DNA from: Bryobacteraceae bacterium
Lineage (GTDB): Bacteria > Acidobacteriota > Terriglobia > Bryobacterales > Bryobacteraceae
Assembly: GCA_019752335.1 (NCBI GenBank)
Contig: JAIEMJ010000040.1
Coordinates: 1-64,000, forward strand
Length of the DNA: 64,000 bases
Reading direction: 5' to 3'
Below, piece after piece: positions 7,522-16,186 of the stretch. Under the pieces are notes generated by a model. That model was not told the DNA's origin and made no database searches. It saw only the letters and a list, made by a program, of their open reading frames with translations. Each line of letters begins with the position of its first letter. The stretch's first letter is position 1. A program made the translations under genes and the position numbers.

Positions 7522-9752
7522 CCCGCGCCCCGCGTCGCTAGAGTAAATCGAAACGTGGTAGCGACGCCAGGTGTCGACTCCAACCAGATGCGGCCACCAT
7601 GTCTTTCAATGATCTTCTTCGTGATCGTCAAACCCGCACCCGCGCCGCCGCCAAATTCGTCGCGGCCATGCAGACGCCGGAAGATCTGAAAGATCTGTTC
7701 ACTATGCTCAGGCGAAATGCCGATCCCGTTGTCGCGAACATACACGCTCAAGCTGTCCGCGCCAATCTCCACCCACTTCTTCTCCTTGTCGTTGTACTTA
7801 ATTGCATTGCTGATGAGGTTCACCATCACCTCGCCTAAGTGGCTGCGGTCGCCGCGGACCCTCGGCAGTGTCCCTAACACTCGCACTTCTGTTCCTTGAG
7901 CTTCCATCCGCACCCGCAAGGTATCCAAGGCTTCGGCAACTACCTGATTCAGGTCGACGTCAGCATCGGCAAAGTTTACGCGCCCCACCCGGCTGTACTC
8001 CAGAAGTGAATTGAGTAAGTCGTCCATCCTCTGACTGAGACGGCTTAACGTAGCCAGCCGGCGGCGGCCCTCCTCGTCCAGCCTGGGGCCATAGTCCTCC
8101 GTCAGCATCACCGCATAGTTCGCAATGCCGCGAAGCGGCTCTTTCAGATCATGCGACGCCACATAAGCGAAGGCATCGAGTTGGGCGTGGCTCCGCTCCA
8201 GGTTCTGATAAAGCGCGCCCAGTTCGTCGGCTTTGCGCAGCACGAGTTCCAGAATCGCGAGCCGCAAGTCTTCCGCGGCAGCCTTCTCCTCGTCAAGCCA
8301 GGGCTTCGACTTCATCCGCACCATCTCTTTCCAGATGGCAAACGACGTTCGCGGCATCAGCCGCTGCTGGTCGTCTGAGATATCGACCGGCTTGCCCGGG
8401 TCCCCCGCCCAGTTGACGCTTTGCAATTGCTCCGCGCGGAACCAGAGTAAATAGTCATCCTTGGACTTAGTAAAACGCATCGCCAGCAAACCGCTGGCCA
8501 ACTCGCTGTAAGCGGCAGCTTCCGGCCGGTAGCCGGCGAGTGAATCCGTCGCGAAGACCTCTTCCGCCATATGCCCCGAGAGCCAATGCACCAAGGGCCG
8601 CACCTGTTCCTCGGTTGGCGTGCGGCCAACCAGTTCCAGACGCCCATTGACCACCAGCGCCGCACCGGTGGACTCGACAAAATCGAGCACCGTCGGCGTG
8701 CGATGCAGAAGACCCGCGCTGAAATCGTTCTCCCGCAGGAGATTCGCCACCAACCCGCTCTCCATGGCCTTCAGCTTCATCCGGTACTGATAACTGCCCA
8801 AGTGCTCTTTGGCCGACATCAGCACCGAGAGCATGTGGACCATCAACTCAGCTGCCACCCGCACTTCACTGGGCACATGCTTCGGACCCCGATGATGATG
8901 GCAGGCCACCAATCCCCATAGCCGGCCGTCCTTCATCAGCGTCATCACCATACTCGCCTGGGTGCCCATATTCTTGAGGTATTGGCTGTACATCACCGAC
9001 ACGCTGCGCAGCAAGGCGTAACTCATGTCGAGCGGCGCGCTCGTCAGAGGATTCGCCACAGGCGTGATGGGCACTGGTGTATAGCTGATATCGGGCTGAT
9101 GCCGCAGCCACGTGAGACTGAAGAGACGCCGGGCCGGTGCCGGGATGTCGGAGGGCGGATAATGCAGCCCCAGATAAGGCGTGAGACCCTCGCCCTCCAA
9201 CAGCGACTCCGCCATCACTTCGCCACTACCGTCCTCCAGAAACTTGTAGGCCATCACCCGATCGAACCCAGTCAACTCGCGAATTTGCGTGACCGCCAAA
9301 TCAAGGAATGCGGGCAAGTTGGGGGTCGCTTCCAAGCGTGTAAGTGCGTCATGCAACTCATGGGAGAGTTGGTTGCCGGTTGCGGTGGGCTCCGAGCGCC
9401 TCTCGAACTCTAGCACCAGCACGCCGTCGCGGCGATGCCCGAACAGGTCAAAGTCGGCGCCCCCGAGCGCCGCGCGCAGCAGGAAGCCAGGCGACGCTGC
9501 CAGTTCGTTTTTCCGCAGATGCTCCCGCAGCACCTGTAATTGCGGTTCTTCAAGCAGCCGGCTAAGCGGCCCACCCAGCAGCTCTTCCACGGGCACCCCG
9601 AGCATCTCCCGCGTGTTGACGCTGGCCTGTTGGACCGTCAGGTCCGGCTCGGTTACGGTGAGCAGCGCCCCGTGGTCCAGGATGGCGCTGGCAAACTGAA
9701 TTTGTTCGCGGTCGCAATTTGAGAGATCAATGGTAGGGGGAGTAACCAACAT
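7518..9752 (-). CDS. bphP: Bacteriophytochrome photosensor histidine kinase
   Basis: A 744-residue red/far-red photoreceptor with PAS-GAF-PHY-HisKA-HATPase_c order. Cys13 (SNCDREQIQ) is at the biliverdin-attachment position of bacteriophytochromes. The PAS motif reads ILDHGALL where most family members have IQPHGALL. The GAF domain has the PxSDIP motif (YPPSDIP, about residues 198-203) and DRVMAYKF; the PHY tongue has PRTSF near 467. The kinase His is near 534 (VASHDLKEPLRGI), followed by ISNAIKYND, VRDNGIGI and GAGAGLTITKKII. Length and His position match canonical BphPs. It overlaps heme oxygenase by 26 bases, so chromophore enzyme and apoprotein are made together. Confidence 0.96.
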   Translation of the reverse strand: MLVTPPTIDLSNCDREQIQFASAILDHGALLTVTEPDLTVQQASVNTREMLGVPVEELLGGPLSRLLEEPQLQVLREHLRKNELAASPGFLLRAALGGADFDLFGHRRDGVLVLEFERRSEPTATGNQLSHELHDALTRLEATPNLPAFLDLAVTQIRELTGFDRVMAYKFLEDGSGEVMAESLLEGEGLTPYLGLHYPPSDIPAPARRLFSLTWLRHQPDISYTPVPITPVANPLTSAPLDMSYALLRSVSVMYSQYLKNMGTQASMVMTLMKDGRLWGLVACHHHRGPKHVPSEVRVAAELMVHMLSVLMSAKEHLGSYQYRMKLKAMESGLVANLLRENDFSAGLLHRTPTVLDFVESTGAALVVNGRLELVGRTPTEEQVRPLVHWLSGHMAEEVFATDSLAGYRPEAAAYSELASGLLAMRFTKSKDDYLLWFRAEQLQSVNWAGDPGKPVDISDDQQRLMPRTSFAIWKEMVRMKSKPWLDEEKAAAEDLRLAILELVLRKADELGALYQNLERSHAQLDAFAYVASHDLKEPLRGIANYAVMLTEDYGPRLDEEGRRRLATLSRLSQRMDDLLNSLLEYSRVGRVNFADADVDLNQVVAEALDTLRVRMEAQGTEVRVLGTLPRVRGDRSHLGEVMVNLISNAIKYNDKEKKWVEIGADSLSVYVRDNGIGISPEHSEQIFQIFRRLHGRDEFGGGAGAGLTITKKIIERHGGRIWLESTPGVATTFRFTLATRGAG

Positions 9753-10335
9753 GGCGAGAGCGCTCCGTTTTCTTCGTGGCCACCCACGAACTTAGTCTGG
9801 TAAACGTCTCGAATGCCGAGCCAACCACAATTTCGTGCGAGTCCGGATCTGCCAAGGCGTACGCCTCCAACCGCTCGCCAAATGTCTTCCACATCGAACC
9901 GACCTGAGGCCCGTAGCTGCGGAAGAATCGACCTGCCTCGGGCGCGGCGTAGCCGCACCCGGCCGCCATCTGGGTGATCCTCTGGCCGCCCAGAGTGGAG
10001 CCCTCGAGCACATACAGGCACCCCAGCTTTTGCGCGATCGATGCGAGAGGCGGCAGTTCCTGGCAGTAGGTCAAGTGCTGGCTGATCCCGCCCAAAGAAT
10101 CGATATCCAGCCGCAGCAACGCGGTCTTTCGGCGTAACCCGGCGTCCGGCAACCAACGCTCAAGGTCGCTGGAGGAGAAAAGCAAGGCTTCGAGCGGGGC
10201 CCAGTAACCAAGAAATGACTCGTGCAGCCAGAGCCATTCCTCCCGCGTCGATAGGCATGCTGCAATATCCACGCACTCCTCCAGCGCGCGATGACTGGCG
10301 GCAGTCTCCGTCCGCAAACGCCCGAGTAGTGCCAC
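9727..10335 (-). CDS. bphO: Biliverdin-producing heme oxygenase
   Basis: A 202-residue heme oxygenase of the bacteriophytochrome-linked type; it opens heme to biliverdin, the BphP chromophore. His15 (TAASHRALEE) is the expected proximal heme ligand; the distal-helix region around LYVLEGSTLGGQRI carries the family's Gly-rich kink. The start is GTG at 10335. It is the first gene of the operon and its 3' end overlaps bphP. The C-terminus (SRHVGYSPYH) lies in the overlap. Confidence 0.93.
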   Translation of the reverse strand: MALLGRLRTETAASHRALEECVDIAACLSTREEWLWLHESFLGYWAPLEALLFSSSDLERWLPDAGLRRKTALLRLDIDSLGGISQHLTYCQELPPLASIAQKLGCLYVLEGSTLGGQRITQMAAGCGYAAPEAGRFFRSYGPQVGSMWKTFGERLEAYALADPDSHEIVVGSAFETFTRLSSWVATKKTERSRHVGYSPYH

Positions 10336-10409
10336 GACTACACCTGCTTCCTGCTCACTAGGAGCCTATCACAACTAAGTCGAGGTGAGACTTAACGATA
10401 TACATACCA

Positions 10410-10426
10410 GTCCGGTTTACGCGGAC
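10410..10426. promoter_or_regulatory. Short inverted repeat in the bphO/esterase intergenic region
   Basis: GTCCG and CGGAC flank 7 bases (GTTTACG) about 75 bases upstream of the bphO start. On the minus strand a TTGTCC hexamer overlaps this repeat and is followed after 16 bases by TATGTA, a weak candidate promoter for the phytochrome operon. The divergent esterase gene starts at 10567, so an operator here could serve either gene. The element is short and could be chance. Confidence 0.25.
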
Positions 10427-10566
10427 AAAATACTCGCTGGCATGGATCAAGCGGCGTGTAGGTAGAGTTTCTGCGCCTCTTGGGCATCTTTGCCGGGATT
10501 TTACAATTCCCCCGTACCGCTTGCTTAGGCGCGCCCCCTTTAGATAAGGGTCTGAAGGAGAGTTGT

Positions 10567-12279
10567 TTGCTACTTTCTTGTCTGTTGGCGAGTTTGCCGC
10601 TGCTTGCGCAGGAGCCGCGCTTTGCCGATGTGCGCGCCAAAAGCCACGTCGGCATGCGGCCTTTCGGTCACCTGGAAGAATGGGAAGCCCGCCGCACCCA
10701 ACTGCGGCGGCAGATTCTGGCGGCCGCCGGTCTTTGGCCGGAACCGCCTCGCCACCCGCTCGCTCCCCGCGTCTTTCGGCGCCTCACTCAGCCCGGCTTT
10801 CAAGTCGAGACCGTGACGATCGCGACGCTGCCCGGCTTCCGGCTGGCCGGAAATCTGTATCGGCCGAACCAGTCAGGCCGCTTTCCGGCAATCCTCCTTT
10901 CGCATGGACATTGGAAAGGGGGCCGCGCTCACCATGCCCACGATTACTCGGTGCCCGCCCTGGCCGCCAGCTTGGCGGCCCAGGGCTTCGTCGTCTTCGC
11001 GCCCGATATGGTGGGCTACGGCGATACCCGTCAGTTGCCGCATGTGTTCGGCAAGAGCCGCGCCGAGCAGCAGTGGGCCTTTCATCCGCTCGGTCTTCAA
11101 CTCTGGAACTCCATCCGTTCGCTCGACTACCTGTCGTCCCTGTCCTACGTTGACCCGGAGCGGCTGGCCGCCACGGGCACTTCAGGAGGGGCCTCACAAA
11201 CGCTCTTGCTCGCGGCGGTGGATGACCGCGTGCAAGCCTCTGCTCTCGCGGGCATGGTTTCCGCCAGCTTCCAAGGGGATGATGCCTGTGAGGAAGCCCC
11301 GGGGCTGCGCGCCTCTACCAACAACCTCGAGTTCGCCGCCATGGCGGCGCCTCGCCCCCAGTTGCTCATCTCCGCCACCGGCGATTGGACACGGCGCACT
11401 GCGGAGGAAGCCGTGCCCGCCATTCGCAACATCTATCGCCTGTACGACTCGGCGTCCCTCTTGACCGAAGTGCGCTTCGAGGCAGGCCATAACTGCAATC
11501 GTGACTGCCGGCTGTCCGTGGGAGCCTTCTTCCAGCGTCACCTGTTACCTCCCGGCGAGCGCAACGAGCCCGTCGATCTACCGCTCACTGGCTTGGCCAC
11601 TCGCGATCTGCTGGCCGGGCTTCGTCCACGAGACAATCGCCCGGCGCTTTTCGCCGCCTGGCGAGCGTGGGCTGTCCGCCAGAGTTCCTTGCTCAACGAT
11701 GACGAATTGCGCCAGTTATTGCGCACGCTGGTTGGCTTGCCCGGCGACCCGGACACGGACGACGTCTCCGCGGTCTCCGTCGGCACCGAGACGCGCCTCC
11801 AGTTGACCGACGCGGGGAACCAGGTACACACCATTTGGTCGCCCGGAGTTTCCGATGAAGCCGTCGTGTGGGCGGGGGGCGCGGGTAAGTTCACTTTGGC
11901 TTCCGCCCTCCGGGCAAGTGGTTCTCAAGTCCTTCAGGTCTTCGCGGGTTCGACAAAGTCTCCGCGGGGCCGGCCCGCGGACTATCTCACCTATCACTGG
12001 AGTGACGACGCCAACCGCGTTCAGGATCTGGTCACGGCCCTGGTCTACGCGCACCAGCAATGGCCCTCGACGCTGCACCTCGCCTGTGAGGCCGATACCG
12101 CTGCCCAGTGTCTCCTGGCTGCCGCCTTGGTATCGTTTCCCGTAGATCTGGCGGGAGTCGCCCGGATTCCGGAGCGGGATTGGCAGGATCGGCTTTTTAT
12201 TCCGGGACTGCAACACGCCGGCGGCATGGCCTCAGTCATGCGTCTCCTCACGGAGGCTGTGCGCCTATCGAACGAGTAG
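10567..12279 (+). CDS. Secreted alpha/beta hydrolase (acetyl-xylan-esterase-like)
   Basis: A 570-residue exported esterase or lipase-like protein. I choose the TTG at 10567: AAGGAG lies 6 bases upstream and the resulting N-terminus MLLSCLLASLPLLAQ is a clean signal peptide, while the longer frame from 10480 puts a non-coding-looking 29 residues in front. The hydrolase core has the oxyanion region LLSHGHWKGG, a nucleophile elbow GTSGGASQ (Ser near residue 208) and a candidate catalytic His in EAGHNCN near 303. The C-terminal 230 residues form a second, less conserved part with repeated DDxV segments. The substrate is unknown; such proteins often sit with polysaccharide-degrading genes, but none are adjacent here. 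Confidence 0.85.
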   Translation: MLLSCLLASLPLLAQEPRFADVRAKSHVGMRPFGHLEEWEARRTQLRRQILAAAGLWPEPPRHPLAPRVFRRLTQPGFQVETVTIATLPGFRLAGNLYRPNQSGRFPAILLSHGHWKGGRAHHAHDYSVPALAASLAAQGFVVFAPDMVGYGDTRQLPHVFGKSRAEQQWAFHPLGLQLWNSIRSLDYLSSLSYVDPERLAATGTSGGASQTLLLAAVDDRVQASALAGMVSASFQGDDACEEAPGLRASTNNLEFAAMAAPRPQLLISATGDWTRRTAEEAVPAIRNIYRLYDSASLLTEVRFEAGHNCNRDCRLSVGAFFQRHLLPPGERNEPVDLPLTGLATRDLLAGLRPRDNRPALFAAWRAWAVRQSSLLNDDELRQLLRTLVGLPGDPDTDDVSAVSVGTETRLQLTDAGNQVHTIWSPGVSDEAVVWAGGAGKFTLASALRASGSQVLQVFAGSTKSPRGRPADYLTYHWSDDANRVQDLVTALVYAHQQWPSTLHLACEADTAAQCLLAAALVSFPVDLAGVARIPERDWQDRLFIPGLQHAGGMASVMRLLTEAVRLSNE

Positions 12280-12492
12280 CCTTGCTGCTTGCCGCCTTGT
12301 TCCAGCCGCGCACGATCCGACAGCGGCGGTGCCCAATTCCCACGAATCTCGCCCTTTCCGCTCAGCCACTTGGGCCTAAACGCTTGGCGGGCGCTGTTAT
12401 CCTAAGTAGAGGAGCCGTGGCCGGACGCACGACACGCTGCTGCCTCGCGCAAGTACAATAGAATCAAGCACTCCCCGGTTGGTTTCGTTCGC

Positions 12493-13665
12493 CTATCGCG
12501 ACGCCTGGGAAGCCTGGCTGAATTCTTGCCACTGGCGCTTGTTTATTTCGGCGGCCATGCCAGCCACCCGCAGCAGCGGGCTCCGCCAAGCTTTGCGGCG
12601 TCCGAAGGCCATCAGTTCCTCGGCGTCGCAAGCGCCACGACGCGCACTGGCCCGCAACTGCCCCCAGGCCGTTATCTCGCCCATGGTCCGGATGGATGCG
12701 ACAAAAGCGGACGCGTCCTCGGGCCATTTGCGCAGGTCCAGACGGTCATTGCTCGGCAAAAGTTCGTGCAGGACAAACGGCCGGCCGCGCCACTTCACGG
12801 CGCGGAGTAAGGCGGGAGACGCCGCTTGCATGTCGTGTTGCGTGACCACGACGCGCTCAGCCTCGCTGGCCCACCGCGGCTGCTCGCCAAGCTTACCCGC
12901 GGCGACGGCGCTGGAGCCGGGTTCGTACTTCAAGTCCAGGAGAAAATTGCCGTCCGGCGAACCTCGCCCTTCCACCAGCAGGACGTAACGCTCCAGGCCC
13001 AGGCTCCCGGTGCCGGCGACGCGCCGCGCGGCGTCCAGCACGTGAAAAAAGCCCGGGTCCAGTGTCTCGACGAAGGAGGCTAACTCCTTCACGCGCGAAG
13101 GCTCCAGCGGCAGCGCCTGGCCCTGGCCAGTGATCAGGCGCCGGCTCCCCTTGACGAGCTTCGTGCGGCTGTTGAGGAACTGCCGGCGATTGCGTTTCTT
13201 CAGGCGCGACAGCAGAGCCCGAATCTCTCCCGTAGCAGTCGCGCGCTCGATCCAACGGGCCTTGCCCACCGCGAGGGCCTCCGCGTAGCCATCCAGAAAC
13301 GCTTCTGCCGCTGGCTGACCGGCGGCGCCGAGGAGATCGGCTGCCACCAGGACGCTGGTGAGGAAGCGAACGAGATCCCAAGCCGCAGGGGCGAGACAGG
13401 CCTCATCGAAGTCGTTCAGGTCGAAGTAGGTGAGACGGTTATCGCCCTTGAAGGTGCCGAAGTTCTGCAAGTGGAGGTCGCCACAGCACCAGGCCAGAGG
13501 AGATTCGGGCAATTGCCGCACCGGCAGTGTTTCGCAAAAGAGTTGGCAGGAGCCGCGCAGAAAAACAAAGGGGTCGCCACGCATCGCCGCGTACCTGATC
13601 GCCAGGCGTTCCGGGTCCCGGCCGTTGTCGAGCGCCCGCAGTCGAGAGTAGATTGCCGTCTTCAC
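12493..13665 (-). CDS. DUF2252 family protein (kinase-fold-like)
   Basis: A 390-residue soluble protein, GTG start at 13665. It matches the DUF2252 pattern: MRGDPFVFLRGSCQLF near the N-terminus, then CCGDLHLQNFGTF, YFDLNDFDEACLAP and WDLVRFLTSV. The DLHLxN...DFDE arrangement resembles the catalytic and metal-binding loops of aminoglycoside-phosphotransferase-like kinases, which suggests a nucleotide-dependent small-molecule kinase, but no activity is established for the family. Monocistronic on the minus strand, 92 bases downstream of the Rieske gene. Confidence 0.85.
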   Translation of the reverse strand: MKTAIYSRLRALDNGRDPERLAIRYAAMRGDPFVFLRGSCQLFCETLPVRQLPESPLAWCCGDLHLQNFGTFKGDNRLTYFDLNDFDEACLAPAAWDLVRFLTSVLVAADLLGAAGQPAAEAFLDGYAEALAVGKARWIERATATGEIRALLSRLKKRNRRQFLNSRTKLVKGSRRLITGQGQALPLEPSRVKELASFVETLDPGFFHVLDAARRVAGTGSLGLERYVLLVEGRGSPDGNFLLDLKYEPGSSAVAAGKLGEQPRWASEAERVVVTQHDMQAASPALLRAVKWRGRPFVLHELLPSNDRLDLRKWPEDASAFVASIRTMGEITAWGQLRASARRGACDAEELMAFGRRKAWRSPLLRVAGMAAEINKRQWQEFSQASQASR

Positions 13666-13757
13666 GGTTATCTTTCATACTACCCTCACCTCCCCAAGAG
13701 TGGCGGCGGACCTCGCCATCACTGGTGCACTCCAGGCCCTGGCCGCAAGCCAAAATT

Positions 13758-14063
13758 CTAGTCGAGCGTCACCCAGACCTGGCCGTCGCTTTGAGTTACG
13801 GGATACGTCCGCAGGCGGCAGGCGGGGTGGCGGTCGTGCTCGCCGGTGACGCAGTCGAATTCCCAGGCGTGCCAGGGGCAGACGAGCATGCGGCCGTGCA
13901 AGGCGCCGTGGGCGAGGGGGCCGCCAACGTGCGGACAAACGCCGTCGAGCGCATAGATTTCGCCTTCCACCCGGCAGAGCACCAGGTCCTGCCCGGCGAT
14001 GCGGACTCCGAACGGTTGGCCCTCCCGGACCTGCTCCCCATGGGCGATAGCGACTAAGGGCAT
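13758..14063 (-). CDS. Rieske [2Fe-2S] ferredoxin
   Basis: A 101-residue stand-alone Rieske protein. The cluster ligands are Cys43-x-His45 (GVCPHVGGPL) and Cys62-x2-His65 (VCPWHAWEFD). Domain and gene length agree, so this is a soluble electron carrier of the NirD/BphF type rather than a dioxygenase subunit. No partner oxygenase or reductase lies nearby. It starts 45 bases from, and divergent to, the small gene at 14109. Confidence 0.93.
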   Translation of the reverse strand: MPLVAIAHGEQVREGQPFGVRIAGQDLVLCRVEGEIYALDGVCPHVGGPLAHGALHGRMLVCPWHAWEFDCVTGEHDRHPACRLRTYPVTQSDGQVWVTLD

Positions 14064-14108
14064 GTCTTTCTACGCTAACAAACCAGGTTGTGCGATAATC
14101 GAAGAGTT

Positions 14109-14315
14109 ATGGCGATCCCGAATCTCAAGCGTTACCGCATCACCAGCCCGGAAGGCGTGGAAGCCTCCGTTATGGCCGTGCTGCCGAAAAATGCCGACGT
14201 GGCTTCGTACCTCACCGAAGTCTCGGCCCGGTTTGACTGGAAGGCTTACAGCGAAATGCAAGCCAAGCAGTTCAAGGTCCGCGTCGGTCAACAGAAACAG
14301 AAAAAGGGCAAGTAA
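14109..14315 (+). CDS. Small basic hypothetical protein
   Basis: A 68-residue protein beginning MAIPNLKRYRITSPEGVEAS, with a GAAGAG ribosome-binding site just upstream and a Lys/Gln-rich tail (QQKQKKGK). No membrane segment. The following rho-independent terminator and the divergent promoter arrangement support a real, monocistronic gene. I do not recognise the family. Confidence 0.7.
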   Translation: MAIPNLKRYRITSPEGVEASVMAVLPKNADVASYLTEVSARFDWKAYSEMQAKQFKVRVGQQKQKKGK

Positions 14316-14339
14316 GCTTCCCTTTCCGCATCCGCCCTC

Positions 14340-14372
14340 AAGGCCGGCCCTCGTGCCGGCCTTTGGCTTTTT
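14340..14372 (+). terminator. Rho-independent terminator after the small gene
   Basis: AAGGCCGGC (14340-14348) pairs perfectly with GCCGGCCTT (14355-14363) around a 6-base loop, followed by TTGGCTTTTT. It ends the 14109 gene on the plus strand. It directly abuts the stop codon of the convergent acyl-CoA synthetase, so the stem may also work for that transcript, although the T-run faces the plus direction. Confidence 0.85.
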
Positions 14373-16152
14373 AGTGCGACTCTTCCTTCCCACCGTACAG
14401 CGCGCTCACGTCGTCCTTGAAGTTTTCGAGCACCTTGCCGCGGCGCACCTTCATCGTCGGGGTGAGTTCGCCGGTGTCGACGGAGAAATCGCGATTCAGC
14501 ACGCGAAACTTACGAATCTGCTCCCATTCGGGCAAGGTCGTATTGGCCTGCTTCACGGCGCGGCGTAGCACTTCATCGATGGGCTTCGCGGCCCCGAAGG
14601 CTTGCCCCTGCTGCATGCCGGGCAGCGTCTCAGCCACGGCCGGGTTGATGGTGAAGAGCGCGGTGACGAACGGTAGACGATCCCCCACCAGCACCATCTG
14701 GCTGATGAGCGCTTCGCTTTTGAACAAAGCTTCAATGCGCGCCGGATAGATCTTCTTGCCGCTCGACGACACCAGAATTTCCTTCTTCCGGCCGGTGATG
14801 GAGATGTAGCCTTCCGCGTTGATGGAGGCGATGTCGCCCGTGGCGAGCCAGCCGTCGCGCATGATGCTGGCAGTAGCCGCCGGATCGTGGAAGTAGCCGC
14901 TAAACAGCGACGGACTCTTGATCAGCAACTCGCCATCGTCCGCCAGCTTGACCTCGACGCCCGGCAAGGGCTTGCCGATAGTGCCGTACACCTGGCGGTC
15001 CACCGGATTCATGGTGAGCACGCCGCCTTCGGTAAGGCCGTAGCCTTCGGTGATCGGCATGCCGATGGCGTCGAAGAACATGGCGGTGTCGCGGCCGAGC
15101 GGGGCCGCGCCGGAGATCGCCACGCGAATGCTGTTGCCGAGGCGTTCGCGCAGTTTCGCGAAAACGAGCTTGTCGGCCCAACCGAGCGGCGCCGACAGCC
15201 AGCCCGGAATACTCTCGCCGCGCTGGCGGTATTCGGAGGCCTTGAGTCCCAGTCCCACGGCGCCGTGGAAGAGCCGTTGCGTCAGCGCGCCCTTCTTATT
15301 TACTTCGGTCTTGATGCTGGCGTAGATGCGCTCCCAGACGCGCGGCGGGGCCAGCAGGAAGGTCGGTCTCAGGGTCTTCAGTTCCTGCGGCATGCGGGCG
15401 AGGCTTTCGGAGAACCAGCAGGGTACGGCCATGCGCATCATCAGAAGCTGCATCACCACGCGCTGCGCGATGTGGGCGGAGGGAAGGAAGACCAGGGCAC
15501 GGTCCGCTGGGCCGAGCGGCAACACGGCCGGACCCATGTCGACGTTCAGCGAAATCGACCCATGCGTGGCGAGGCCCATCTTGGGTTCGCCGGTGGCGCC
15601 GGAGGTAAGGTAGAGAATCGCGGGATCGGACGGCGAGACGCGCGCAGCCAGTTCCGTGAAGGCCTCGGGACGCTCCTGCAGCGTGCGGCGGCCGTTGGCG
15701 CGCAGTTCATCCAGCGTGTGCGCGCCTTCCACCTGGCCTTCCATGAGGACGAACTCAATCGGCAGCGGCTGGGTCTTCATGGCGTTGGCGATCGCCGCCA
15801 TTTGCTTGGCGTTTTCGATCACCAGGACGCGGGCGCCACAGGCCTTGAGGTTCTTCACCTGGTCCAGCGCGGGGTAGCTCGAGTAGAGCCCGGCCGAGAT
15901 GGCGCCGATCGACATGATGGCCAGATCGGCCAGGTAGAACTCGGCGCGGGTCTCGCTTTGGATGGCGACGATGTCGCCGTGCTTCACGCCGAGTCCGGCC
16001 AAACCGACACCCAGTTCGACGACTGCCGTCCGGTAGTCGTTCCAGGTATAGACGGTATACTTGCCGCCGCCCTTCGGCTGATGCAGCGCGGGGGCGTTGC
16101 CTTGTTGGGCCACGGTTTCTTCGAGGACGGTAAATACGGTTCGCGCGTGCAT
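14371..16152 (-). CDS. AMP-dependent long-chain acyl-CoA synthetase
   Basis: A 593-residue adenylate-forming enzyme that activates fatty acids as acyl-CoA. Start ATG at 16152 (MHARTVFTVLEE); the longer frame to 16554 overlaps the divergent phosphatase gene. The phosphate-binding loop reads LTSGATGEPKMG, where TSGTTGxPKG is usual. Other motifs are standard: EGYGLTEGG, WLATGD, and the hinge GRKKEILVSSSGKKI with the catalytic-lysine region near the end (GELTPTMKVRR). Closest in architecture to FAA1-like/bubblegum-type long-chain ligases. It is divergent from the inositol-phosphatase gene with 34 bases between the starts. Confidence 0.92.
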   Translation of the reverse strand: MHARTVFTVLEETVAQQGNAPALHQPKGGGKYTVYTWNDYRTAVVELGVGLAGLGVKHGDIVAIQSETRAEFYLADLAIMSIGAISAGLYSSYPALDQVKNLKACGARVLVIENAKQMAAIANAMKTQPLPIEFVLMEGQVEGAHTLDELRANGRRTLQERPEAFTELAARVSPSDPAILYLTSGATGEPKMGLATHGSISLNVDMGPAVLPLGPADRALVFLPSAHIAQRVVMQLLMMRMAVPCWFSESLARMPQELKTLRPTFLLAPPRVWERIYASIKTEVNKKGALTQRLFHGAVGLGLKASEYRQRGESIPGWLSAPLGWADKLVFAKLRERLGNSIRVAISGAAPLGRDTAMFFDAIGMPITEGYGLTEGGVLTMNPVDRQVYGTIGKPLPGVEVKLADDGELLIKSPSLFSGYFHDPAATASIMRDGWLATGDIASINAEGYISITGRKKEILVSSSGKKIYPARIEALFKSEALISQMVLVGDRLPFVTALFTINPAVAETLPGMQQGQAFGAAKPIDEVLRRAVKQANTTLPEWEQIRKFRVLNRDFSVDTGELTPTMKVRRGKVLENFKDDVSALYGGKEESH

Positions 16153-16186
16153 GGATTCTCTTTTCCTGAAGGCTACTATAAAAGAG

